This document shows positions 1 through 6,163 of a stretch of DNA of 7,077 nucleotides, piece by piece (positions within the stretch are counted from its first letter, which is position 1; each line of letters begins with the position of its first letter). The notes below the pieces were generated by a model. It saw nothing but the letters and a program-made list of their open reading frames with translations. It was not told the DNA's origin and searched no databases. Origin of the DNA: Gemmatimonadota bacterium (lineage in GTDB: Bacteria > Gemmatimonadota > Gemmatimonadetes > Gemmatimonadales > Gemmatimonadaceae); contig CANGXK010000136.1 of the NCBI GenBank assembly GCA_947457715.1, positions 1 to 7,077 on the forward strand, written 5' to 3'. Both the position numbers and the translations under genes were made by a program.

Positions 1-1121
1 CCCAGATGGCGTCGGATGATCGCCCCGGGGAACGACGCCGGGATGTACATCGATCGCGCGCCGGTTTCCGCCAGATACATGCGCTCGTTATAGCTGCCGA
101 ACATCATCAGCGGCGGCGTGGTGCGGATCGCTTCGCGTACGGCCTGATTGTCGGGCTTCACCCCCGGACGACGGGAGAATGCGAACGTACACGGCAGCCC
201 CATCTCCGTCTCCAGGAAATGGCGCACCCCGCGAGCGTACGTTTCATTGGCCACGATCGCGAAGCTGGCGGTACCGAAAAAGTCTTGCGTGACGCTGCGC
301 CAGAGATCCCACAACGGCTTGATCGTCGTGTGCTTCTCCTTCTCGATGAACGGCTCGGGATCGAGCCCCAGCATCTCGCCCAGCGTGCGCAGGAACTTCG
401 TCGTGCTGTGCAGGCCGATCGGCGCCTGCAGATACGGACGCTCCAGCGCTTCGCACAGCATGCGGCCGAACTCGCGATACATGCACACGTTCACGTCGGC
501 GTCCACCAGGCGCGGCACTTCTTCCAGGTGGCTGCCCATCGGGAACACCATGTTCACTTCGGCGCCGATCCCTTCCACCAACCGGCGGATCTCCGCCAGG
601 TCACTCGGCGAATTGAAGGTGCCGTAGATCGTGCCCACGATATTCACGCGCGGCTTGTCACCGTCCTTCTTCTCGCGACGCTTGGGCGCGACGCCCTTTT
701 TCAGGCCGTATTCAGTCCACAACCAGTACAGCGCGCGCTCGGCGGCCTGCCACTGATCCTCATCGATCGTCCGCGGCAGGAAGCGCTGAATGTTCGTCCC
801 TTCCGGCGTGACACCACCGCCGATCATTTCGGCGATGCTGCCCGTAACGACCACGGCGGGAAGTTCAGGGTCGAGCGTCTTGTGCGCGCGACGCATCGCG
901 CCTTCGGTGCCGTTGCGTCCGAGTTCGTCTTCACCGAGGCCCGTGACGACGATCGGCAACTCGTGCGGCGGCAGGGCGTCGGTGTAATGCAGCACCGACG
1001 TGACCGGCAAGTTCTCGCAGCCGACCGGTCCGTCGATGACGACCTGCAATCCCTTGATCGCCGTGAACACGTACACCGCGCCCCAGTAGCCACCAGCGCG
1101 ATCATGATCGAGCACCAGCAT
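1..1121 (-). CDS. bchZ: Chlorophyllide a oxidoreductase subunit Z, C-terminus cut by the window edge
   Basis: BchZ pairs with BchY to form the catalytic component of COR, the nitrogenase-like enzyme that reduces the C7=C8 bond of ring B of a chlorophyllide to make the bacteriochlorin; it acts in the cytoplasm. I translated it from the reverse strand: 373 complete codons are present with no stop or frameshift. The family usually has roughly 480-490 residues, so about 110 are missing. The N-terminus [17 protein letters not shown] and the motif GPVGCEN at residues 31-37 are typical of BchZ. Cys35 sits where, as I recall, BchZ gives the fourth ligand of the COR [4Fe-4S] cluster. [16 protein letters not shown] near residue 165 begins the second Rossmann-like part. 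The ATG shares one base with the bchY stop (TGATG), and AGGAG lies 8 bases upstream inside bchY, so translation is probably coupled. BchB of DPOR is the nearest alternative, but the BchY partner and the sequence exclude it. Confidence 0.97.
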   Translation of the reverse strand, partial: MLVLDHDRAGGYWGAVYVFTAIKGLQVVIDGPVGCENLPVTSVLHYTDALPPHELPIVVTGLGEDELGRNGTEGAMRRAHKTLDPELPAVVVTGSIAEMIGGGVTPEGTNIQRFLPRTIDEDQWQAAERALYWLWTEYGLKKGVAPKRREKKDGDKPRVNIVGTIYGTFNSPSDLAEIRRLVEGIGAEVNMVFPMGSHLEEVPRLVDADVNVCMYREFGRMLCEALERPYLQAPIGLHSTTKFLRTLGEMLGLDPEPFIEKEKHTTIKPLWDLWRSVTQDFFGTASFAIVANETYARGVRHFLETEMGLPCTFAFSRRPGVKPDNQAVREAIRTTPPLMMFGSYNERMYLAETGARSMYIPASFPGAIIRRHL

Positions 1122-2734
1122 CAGACCATCTCCTGCGCCTTGCGCGCCTTGGCCAGTTTGGCGAGATGGCGCTTGTAGTGGTCACGGAACTCGGGATGAT
1201 CCTGCGGCACGTCTTCCCACACACCGCTCGCGAAGCCGGTGCCGACGCCGTCGAAGAATGCGCTCATGGTATCGAACCGCTCCTTGTTGCCAAGCGCGGC
1301 GTTCACCACGGTGGCCAAGGAACCCGCACCGGCGGGGCCCATGAGCGGACGCGCCGAGATCAGGTTGGTGAAGTACAACGATGGCACCGAGAGCTCCTTC
1401 GCCTTCTGCACGACCGGCGTGGTGCCGATCGCGAGGTCGGGCTTGAACTCGTGCAGCGCAGCGAGGTCCTGTTCGAGCGACGCGCGATACTGCACATGAA
1501 TGCCACGCGCGGTGAGCCACTCGCGATCGGCTTCGCTGTACGGCGTGCGCGGACAGGCGGTGCCCACGTAGCGCACGTCGGCGCCGCTTTCCACCAGCAG
1601 TCGCGCCACCAGCAGTTCCGATCCTTCGTAGCCCGACATCGTGATGCGGCCCTTGATCGGCATCTTGGCCAGCGCGCCCTTGATCATCGGCAGGAACTTG
1701 TTCTTCGCGGCGTCGATGTGGTTGCGTGCCACGCCGGCCATCTGTCCGATGGCTTCGAGCCAGCTTTCGGTGCCGTCGTAGCCCACCGGTGCGGAGCCCA
1801 CGATGGGGCGACCGGCGGCGGTGAATTCGCGATACGACGCGGTGTAGAACGGATGAATGGCGGCCACGCCCACGCAGTCGAGTGCCGCGTACAACTCGCG
1901 CCACTCACGCGTGGGGACCACGGGGCCGGCGGCGAGTCCCATCGGCTCGAGCATCATACCGATGCCGATGGGGTCGACGGGGAACATCTCCCCCACCAAC
2001 GTGACCGTTGGCTTCTCGCTCACGCCACCGCGCGGTGCGGCCACGGGGCCGAGTTCGGCTTCGGTGCGCGCATAGCGCAGCATCGCACCGGCCAGCACGT
2101 CTTTCGCTTCGGCGTGCGTGGGCACACCAAAGCCCGGCACATCGATGCCGATGATGCGCACGCCGTTGATTTCCTTCGGCAGCAGCTGCAGCGGCACGCC
2201 CGACGCCGTCGGGACGCACAGGTTCGTGATCACGATGGCGTCGTACAACGCGGGGTCGGCCATCTTGTACACCGCATCGCGGATGTCTTCGAACAGCTGC
2301 CCCGTGACCAGACTCTCGGAGTTGAACGGCACGTAGCCCACCGTGCGTCGCGCGCCGTAGAAGTGCGACGTGAACGTGAGGCCGTACACGCAGCACGCCG
2401 ATCCCGACAGAATCGTGGCGGTGCGGCGCATGCGCAGTCCCACGCGCAGCGAGCCGAAGGCGGGGCACATGCTCTGTGGCTGATCGTGCGGACCCTTGGG
2501 ATAATCGGCGGCGTAGCGGTCGAGCGTCTCGCTCTTGCCCGCCGCCTTCGCGGCCGCCAGCATCTCGTCGGCACCGGCGTGACATCCGAGTCCGTCGGCA
2601 GTGGTCGCGGCGGTGTTGATCGCGCTGCCGTCGAGCACAGGCAACGCACGTGAGGTGGGCTGGTCGGCATCGTTCGCCGTGGGCGTGCTGCCCGCGCCGT
2701 CGTAGACGACTTCGCCGCTCGAAGGATTGCTCAT
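1121..2734 (-). CDS. bchY: Chlorophyllide a oxidoreductase subunit Y
   Basis: BchY (537 residues here) is the other half of the COR catalytic heterotetramer. It receives electrons from the BchX iron-sulfur protein and helps bind the chlorophyllide. Conserved blocks are CHAGADEM (51-58), [16 protein letters not shown] (82-97), [18 protein letters not shown] (110-127) and NLCVPTASG (171-179). Cys90, Cys115 and Cys173 are spaced 25 and 58 apart, the spacing I recall for the three BchY cluster ligands (Cys62, Cys87 and Cys145 in Roseobacter). The numbering shows about 28 extra residues at the N-terminus, which is rich in Ala, Thr and Ser and looks disordered; the protein is also longer than the roughly 500 residues usual in Rhodobacter. 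The ATG lies 13 bases after the bchX stop, with a weak ACGAG 6 bases upstream. A GTG at codon 33 is the main alternative start, but it would open a gap of about 110 bases and has no visible ribosome site. Confidence 0.97.
   Translation of the reverse strand: MSNPSSGEVVYDGAGSTPTANDADQPTSRALPVLDGSAINTAATTADGLGCHAGADEMLAAAKAAGKSETLDRYAADYPKGPHDQPQSMCPAFGSLRVGLRMRRTATILSGSACCVYGLTFTSHFYGARRTVGYVPFNSESLVTGQLFEDIRDAVYKMADPALYDAIVITNLCVPTASGVPLQLLPKEINGVRIIGIDVPGFGVPTHAEAKDVLAGAMLRYARTEAELGPVAAPRGGVSEKPTVTLVGEMFPVDPIGIGMMLEPMGLAAGPVVPTREWRELYAALDCVGVAAIHPFYTASYREFTAAGRPIVGSAPVGYDGTESWLEAIGQMAGVARNHIDAAKNKFLPMIKGALAKMPIKGRITMSGYEGSELLVARLLVESGADVRYVGTACPRTPYSEADREWLTARGIHVQYRASLEQDLAALHEFKPDLAIGTTPVVQKAKELSVPSLYFTNLISARPLMGPAGAGSLATVVNAALGNKERFDTMSAFFDGVGTGFASGVWEDVPQDHPEFRDHYKRHLAKLAKARKAQEMV
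1130..1134 (-). promoter_or_regulatory. Shine-Dalgarno site of bchZ inside the end of bchY
   Basis: AGGAG on the minus strand lies 8 bases before the bchZ ATG. It is embedded in the last codons of bchY (Gln-Glu-Met-Val-stop). It fixes the bchZ start at 1121 and supports coupled translation of the two partner subunits. Confidence 0.75.
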
Positions 2735-2747
2735 CGCGATCTCGTGA

Positions 2748-3764
2748 TCAAACGGTGTCGTACACGACTTCGAGCGACGGCTTCACCACATCTTCCCGTC
2801 CAACGAGATCGAACATGGTGGCCGGTTCGAGCACCACGTTGCCACCGACCTGACTCGCCGCGAACAGACCAAGCAGCTCGTCCTGCGTGAGCGGCTTCGG
2901 ACGCACCGGCGGCGCGTCGGCGACGGCCTGTGCGAGTTCACCGAACAGCGGACCCCACTCACCACCGGGGAAGCCGATGATTTCGTAATTCGCGCTCTTC
3001 TTGCGGATATCGTCGTTGGCCGGAACCTTCGCAAGAATCGGGATGCCCGCCTTCTCGGCGAACGCTTCGGCTTCGCCCGTGCCGTCGTCCTTGTTGATGA
3101 GAATGCCGGCCACACCGACGTTGCCGCCGAGCTTGCGGAAGTATTCCACGGCCGAGCAGACGTTGTTGGCCACGTACAGCGACTGCAGATCGTTCGAGCC
3201 GACCACGATCACCTTCTGGCACATGTCGCGCGCGATCGGCAAGCCGAATCCGCCGCACACCACGTCGCCGAGGAAGTCGAGCAGGACGAAGTCGAAGCCC
3301 CATTCATGGAAGCCGAGCTTCTCGAGAATTTCGAAGCCGTGGATGATGCCGCGTCCGCCGCAGCCGCGTCCGACTTCCGGACCACCGAGTTCCATGGCGA
3401 ACACGCCGTCACGCTTGAAGCAGACGTCGCTGATGGAGACCTGCTGGCCGGCGAGTTTGAGCCGCGACGACACTTCGATGATGGTGGGGCAGGCGCGTCC
3501 ACCGAAGAGCAGCGACGTCGTGTCGCTCTTGGGGTCGCAGCCGATGAGCAGCACCTTCTTGCCCTGCTGCGCCATCATGTAGGAGAGATTGGCGAGCGAG
3601 AAGCTCTTGCCGATGCCGCCCTTGCCGTAGATCGCGATGATCTGCGTTTCCTTGGTCACCGGTCCGGTGTGCACGGCGTCCGGGGCCGCGGCCGCTTCGT
3701 CGCGCACACTGGCGTGCAACTGATGCAGGGCGCCGTTGGCGGAGCTGGTACCGTTTTCACTCAT
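2748..3764 (-). CDS. bchX: Chlorophyllide a reductase iron protein, subunit X
   Basis: BchX (338 residues) is the NifH-like dimeric ATPase of COR. It carries a [4Fe-4S] cluster between its two subunits and passes electrons, driven by ATP, to BchY-BchZ. Seen in the sequence: a variable N-terminus of about 40 residues, the P-loop GKGGIGKS (47-54), CDPKSDTT (76-83), the first cluster ligand in GRGCGGRG (Cys135), and the switch II region with the second ligand, DFLGDVVCGGF (Cys170). The 35-residue spacing matches NifH Cys97/Cys132. The length agrees with about 333 residues in Rhodobacter. I chose the ATG at 3764 because it overlaps the bchC stop as ATGA and has GGAG 9 bases upstream; the in-frame ATG at 3800 would lie inside bchC and adds 12 unconserved residues. 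BchL of the DPOR complex is related, but the N-terminal extension, motif wording and neighbours show BchX. Confidence 0.97.
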   Translation of the reverse strand: MSENGTSSANGALHQLHASVRDEAAAAPDAVHTGPVTKETQIIAIYGKGGIGKSFSLANLSYMMAQQGKKVLLIGCDPKSDTTSLLFGGRACPTIIEVSSRLKLAGQQVSISDVCFKRDGVFAMELGGPEVGRGCGGRGIIHGFEILEKLGFHEWGFDFVLLDFLGDVVCGGFGLPIARDMCQKVIVVGSNDLQSLYVANNVCSAVEYFRKLGGNVGVAGILINKDDGTGEAEAFAEKAGIPILAKVPANDDIRKKSANYEIIGFPGGEWGPLFGELAQAVADAPPVRPKPLTQDELLGLFAASQVGGNVVLEPATMFDLVGREDVVKPSLEVVYDTV

Positions 3765-4714
3765 GCAGCCGTTCTCCAGTCGAGGATCATCTTGACGCAA
3801 CGGGGATCACCGAACGCCGTGGAATAGGCGTCGGCGGCACGCGCCGCAGGCTCGCGGTGCGTAATGAGTCCATCCAGATCGAGCGTGCCACCATTCGCCA
3901 TGTCGGCGATGGTGCGCAGGTCCTGCTCCTTCCACTGGGCCGCGATGCGAAAGCGCGCTTCGCGGAGAAAGGCGGGCGGGAAGGTGAACTGCACGGGCGC
4001 GCTGTAGAAGCCGGCGAGACAGATCTCGCCGCCCGGCGCGAGCCGCTCGATCAGCGTGTCGAGCAGGCCATCGGCCCCGCTCACATCGCAGATCGTGCGG
4101 TAATTGCGGCGGGGATCGTTGTCGGGATGCACGACCTCGTAGCCACGCGCGCCGTCCATCCGAATGGGATTCGTTTCCCACACCGTGGGGGCCGGGGCGC
4201 CGTATCGCACCACGAGTCGCGCAATCAGGCGGCCGAGCGCGCCATGCCCCACGATGAGCTGCGGCATATGCTCGGGGTGGGCGACCGGGTCGTCGCCCAG
4301 CACGTGGTGTGCGGTGGCCGCGAGGGCGAACAGCGTCCCGAGCTCGCCGAGCTCCGGGCGCAGCACGATGGTCTTGGCGCCGGGCACGACCACATGCGCG
4401 GCTTGTCCGCCGAAGAGGCCACGGGCTTCGGTGAAGCCGCGGGAGCCGGCCACGTACACCAGTTGGCCGACCTCCCGTCCGGAGTCCGGGCCGGCCACGA
4501 TCACGTCGCCAACCCCCTCGTATCCGGGAACGAGCGGATAGCCAAGCCCGGGGAAGGGGGGCATGCGGCCAGTGAACAGCAGCTTCTCGGTGCCCGTGCT
4601 GATGCCGGACCAGCGCATGGCGACGATCACATCCGTCGCGGTGGCGGGAACGAGTTCCAACGACCGGACGGAAAGCTGCTCAGGTTGTTCGAATACGACG
4701 GCGAGAGTGTCCAC
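3761..4714 (-). CDS. bchC: 3-hydroxyethyl bacteriochlorophyllide a dehydrogenase
   Basis: BchC (317 residues) oxidises the C3 hydroxyethyl side chain to the acetyl group of bacteriochlorophyllide a, late in pigment synthesis. It belongs to the medium-chain dehydrogenase/reductase family. Visible features are the N-terminus DTLAVVFEQPEQLSVRSLEL, the block SGISTGTEKLLFTGRMP (36-52), PLVPGYEGVG (60-69), and the Rossmann nucleotide motif GHGALG (156-161) followed by DVSGADG (210-216). The positions that carry zinc ligands in alcohol dehydrogenases are changed: Ser/Thr replaces the catalytic Cys, and GYE replaces GHE. This agrees with a zinc-free enzyme and with other BchC proteins. Length is close to the usual 310-320. 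The start is GTG, 65 bases after the crtF stop, with no good ribosome site; a perfect TGT-N12-ACA operator lies 4-21 bases upstream. The gene overlaps bchX by four bases and so leads the bchCXYZ block. Confidence 0.96.
   Translation of the reverse strand: MDTLAVVFEQPEQLSVRSLELVPATATDVIVAMRWSGISTGTEKLLFTGRMPPFPGLGYPLVPGYEGVGDVIVAGPDSGREVGQLVYVAGSRGFTEARGLFGGQAAHVVVPGAKTIVLRPELGELGTLFALAATAHHVLGDDPVAHPEHMPQLIVGHGALGRLIARLVVRYGAPAPTVWETNPIRMDGARGYEVVHPDNDPRRNYRTICDVSGADGLLDTLIERLAPGGEICLAGFYSAPVQFTFPPAFLREARFRIAAQWKEQDLRTIADMANGGTLDLDGLITHREPAARAADAYSTAFGDPRCVKMILDWRTAA
3774..3777 (-). promoter_or_regulatory. Shine-Dalgarno site of bchX
   Basis: GGAG on the minus strand lies 9 bases before the ATG at 3764 and within the end of bchC. 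It decides between the two possible bchX starts (3764 rather than 3800) and fits coupled translation through the ATGA overlap. Confidence 0.7.
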
Positions 4715-4717
4715 GGG

Positions 4718-4735
4718 TGTAACGTGTGGTTGACA
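4718..4735 (-). promoter_or_regulatory. PpsR/CrtJ-type operator before bchC (perfect TGT-N12-ACA)
   Basis: On the minus strand the site reads TGTCAACCACACGTTACA, an exact match to the TGT-N12-ACA palindrome bound by the PpsR/CrtJ repressors of photosynthesis genes. It ends 3 bases before the bchC GTG. Both arms extend beyond the minimal triplets (TGTCAA left, TTACA right). The regulator gene is not in the window, so assignment to PpsR rests on motif and context. Confidence 0.75.
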
Positions 4736-4756
4736 CTACGGACTGTCAATATTCTA
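4720..4756 (-). promoter_or_regulatory. Candidate internal promoter for bchCXYZ
   Basis: The 65-base crtF-bchC gap contains TTGACA on the minus strand (4749-4744), a perfect -35 hexamer. The sequence 17-18 bases on (CACGTT/ACGTTA) is a poor -10. An alternative -10, TAGAAT (4756-4751), matches 5 of 6 consensus bases but has no clear -35. Either reading puts the two operator elements over or beside the promoter. Bases 4730-4749 also form an inverted repeat, TTGACA-N8-TGTCAA. There is no terminator-like hairpin with a T-run, so transcription from crtF can read through. An internal promoter plus read-through is the superoperon pattern known from Rhodobacter. Confidence 0.45.
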
Positions 4757-4761
4757 TGTGA
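4744..4761 (+). promoter_or_regulatory. Degenerate second operator half-site upstream of bchC
   Basis: TGTCAATATTCTATGTGA has the same TGTCAA left arm as the other sites here, but its right triplet is TGA rather than ACA. It starts exactly 8 bases from the perfect site at 4718-4735. As I recall, two CrtJ palindromes 8 bases apart give cooperative repression at the Rhodobacter capsulatus bchC promoter. The spacing is why I list it; the sequence alone would be weak. Confidence 0.4.
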
Positions 4762-4779
4762 TCCTATTCGGGATTCGCG

Positions 4780-6015
4780 TCAGACTTCGGCGACGATCAG
4801 TCCCGTCTGGATCGGAAAGCGGGTCGAGACCTCGCGGCTGCGCCGGAATCCGGCCGCCTGCAGCATCTGATGGAGCTCGGAGGCCCGCCGGGCGCGCCCT
4901 TTCCCCATGGCCATTAGATAGAAGGAGAAGTAGGCGTCCCCGACCGTTTCGGCGCCCCTCACGCCCGCCATCGCCTCGGCGATCAGGAGCACGCCCCCGC
5001 TGGGCAGGGCGGCCCGGACACGCTTGAGCAGGCGCAGCACCGACTCGTCGTCATGGTCGAGCAGCACGCGGACCAGCGAGATCACGTCGGCGCCGGTGGG
5101 CAGGGCATCGGCGTGGAAGTTGCCCCCGTGGCAGTCCACGCGATCGGCGAAGCCCGCCTGGCCGAGGCGCGTTTTCGCCCGCGCGGCCACAGCCGGCAAG
5201 TCGAACAGGCGCAGTTGCAGGCGGGGGTGTCGCTGTCCGACGAGCGACAGGAACACGCCCTCGCCACCGCCCACGTCGAGCAGGCACGCGTGTTTTGACA
5301 GGTCGTACGCGTCGAGCACATCGTGTGCGACGGGCGGGAGCGTATCGGCCATGATCTCCGAGTACGCCGCCACCCGGGCATCGTCGATTTGCTGCGGACG
5401 CGGGGCGTCGGCGTACGACCAGTAGCGCGACAGCTCGGTGCGGAAGTCGGCGCCTTGGCGCAGCAGCGCGACGGGATCGCTGAGATCCTGATACGCCATC
5501 CGATGGTGCCGAATGAGCGCCAGCACGCCCGTGTTGCCGACCAGCGGCGCGCCCAGTGCGCCCAGCGCGTAGCGCCCGTGCCGACGCTTCATGAGCAGAC
5601 GCAGGGACACGGCGGCGTTGAGCAACCGCTCGGTGCTGGCCCGCGACAGGTTGGTGTGCTCGGCGATCTCCTCCACGGTGCGTGCACCGCCGGCGAGAAA
5701 GGCGAACAGGTCGAGTTCGACGCAGGCCAGCAGCGTTTGCGTGTACACGAAGCCGGACACGACGTCGAACAGCGCCCGGGATCGCCGCATGGTCACCGGG
5801 CGGGTGAGCGGGAATCGGGCGCTCCACCGCTGGAACTTATCGGTCGCAACGAGGGCGTTCCACCGGTCGCGGACACGCTCGTGCCACGCCGGGGGTGGCG
5901 CGACGGCCACGGGGCTCAGTCCAGTAACGGACTGGTCGGTGCTTCGCGTTTGGGCGCGCTCGGTCGCCAGGGCCGGTGCCGTCGGGGCCGTCAGGGCCTG
6001 CTCGGGAGGGTTCAC
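4780..6015 (-). CDS. crtF: Carotenoid (hydroxyneurosporene-type) O-methyltransferase
   Basis: CrtF transfers a methyl group from S-adenosylmethionine to the C1 hydroxyl of acyclic carotenoids in the spheroidene/spirilloxanthin pathway. From the GTG at 6015 it has 411 residues. An Ala/Pro/Thr-rich N-terminus of about 40 residues is followed by the CrtF-type region WHERVRDRWNALV (44-56) and RFPLTRPVTMRRSRALFD (67-84). A winged-helix dimerisation domain follows (RTVEEIAEHTNLSRASTERL, about 112-131). SAM motif I is LLDVGGGEG (245-253), then FDLP (271-274) and RVLLDHDDE (316-324). The C-terminus AETVGDAYFSFYLMAMGKGR resembles Rhodobacter CrtF closely. The reading frame continues upstream to a GTG at 6063, but that start lies inside an operator and upstream of the promoter candidate, so I prefer 6015 or a later start (GTG at codon 36). 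No start has a good ribosome site. BchU and hydroxyindole-type methyltransferases share the fold; the bchC neighbour favours CrtF. Confidence 0.88.
   Translation of the reverse strand: MNPPEQALTAPTAPALATERAQTRSTDQSVTGLSPVAVAPPPAWHERVRDRWNALVATDKFQRWSARFPLTRPVTMRRSRALFDVVSGFVYTQTLLACVELDLFAFLAGGARTVEEIAEHTNLSRASTERLLNAAVSLRLLMKRRHGRYALGALGAPLVGNTGVLALIRHHRMAYQDLSDPVALLRQGADFRTELSRYWSYADAPRPQQIDDARVAAYSEIMADTLPPVAHDVLDAYDLSKHACLLDVGGGEGVFLSLVGQRHPRLQLRLFDLPAVAARAKTRLGQAGFADRVDCHGGNFHADALPTGADVISLVRVLLDHDDESVLRLLKRVRAALPSGGVLLIAEAMAGVRGAETVGDAYFSFYLMAMGKGRARRASELHQMLQAAGFRRSREVSTRFPIQTGLIVAEV
5917..5934 (-). repeat. Inverted repeat in the 5' part of crtF
   Basis: CAGTCC-N6-GGACTG is a perfect 6-base inverted repeat with a 6-base loop, within the low-complexity 5' end of crtF. 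A second small one (GCCAC-N7-GTGGC, 5883-5899) lies nearby. Either could fold in the crtF mRNA. With stems of 5-6 bases in GC-rich DNA they may be chance. Confidence 0.3.
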
Positions 6016-6021
6016 TGGCCG

Positions 6022-6050
6022 ACGATAAGCAGCGGAAACGGGAGTGTCAA
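6022..6050 (-). promoter_or_regulatory. Candidate crtF promoter
   Basis: On the minus strand TTGACA (6050-6045) is followed after 17 bases by TATCGT (6027-6022), a perfect -35 with a moderate -10. Transcription would start near 6015, at or just before the proposed GTG of crtF, implying a very short leader or a start further inside. The -35 hexamer is the complement of the TGTCAA arm of the operator at 6045-6062, so a bound repressor would block polymerase directly. Confidence 0.5.
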
Positions 6051-6062
6051 GAAAAGTGTACA
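6045..6062 (+). promoter_or_regulatory. PpsR/CrtJ-type operator between crtF and bchI (perfect TGT-N12-ACA)
   Basis: TGTCAAGAAAAGTGTACA matches TGT-N12-ACA exactly and shares its TGTCAA left arm and TACA right end with the bchC operator. It covers the crtF -35 and lies just upstream of the bchI promoter candidate. The right end also forms the 8-base palindrome GTGTACAC (6056-6063). Confidence 0.75.
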
Positions 6063-6069
6063 CCTGAGC

Positions 6070-6087
6070 TGTAAAGCTCTTGCCACG
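6070..6087 (+). promoter_or_regulatory. Near-consensus second operator covering the bchI -35
   Basis: TGTAAAGCTCTTGCCACG reads TGT-N12-ACG, one base off the PpsR/CrtJ consensus. It begins 7 bases after the perfect site at 6045-6062, much like the pair before bchC. It covers the -35 candidate of bchI. Two other small symmetries overlap it: GAGCT-GTAA-AGCTC (6066-6079) and the palindrome CCACGTGG (6083-6090), so the true binding element is uncertain. Confidence 0.4.
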
Positions 6088-6108
6088 TGGGGTCCCCGAT
6101 CCTATCGT
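6080..6108 (+). promoter_or_regulatory. Candidate bchI promoter
   Basis: TTGCCA (6080-6085), a 17-base spacer and TATCGT (6103-6108) form a sigma-70-like element. The -10 is identical to that of the divergent crtF candidate. Transcription would start near 6115 and leave a leader of about 50 bases before the bchI ATG. Confidence 0.4.
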
Positions 6109-6163
6109 CGGGAACGGTGGATTGGCCCAGACGAGGGCTCACCACGAACCTTTTCGAGTCCGC

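Noticed and set aside
6..2653. Long plus-strand open frames (about 390 and 495 residues) opposite bchZ and bchY
   Set aside because: They are antisense to clearly conserved genes, have His/Arg/Ala-rich compositions with no recognisable domain, and arise from high-GC codon use that removes stops on the other strand.
3765..3800. Longer bchX start at 3800
   Set aside because: It would lie inside bchC and add 12 unconserved residues; the ATG at 3764 has a ribosome site and an ATGA overlap.
3857..4870. Plus-strand open frame of about 337 residues opposite bchC and the end of crtF
   Set aside because: It runs across the bchC promoter and two genes, has no domain, and is a shadow of GC-rich codons.
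6066..6112. Small hairpins GAGCT-GTAA-AGCTC (6066-6079) and CCCGA-N8-TCGGG (6095-6112) as terminator or attenuator
   Set aside because: Stems are only five bases, no T-run follows, and they fall in the promoter region between divergent genes.
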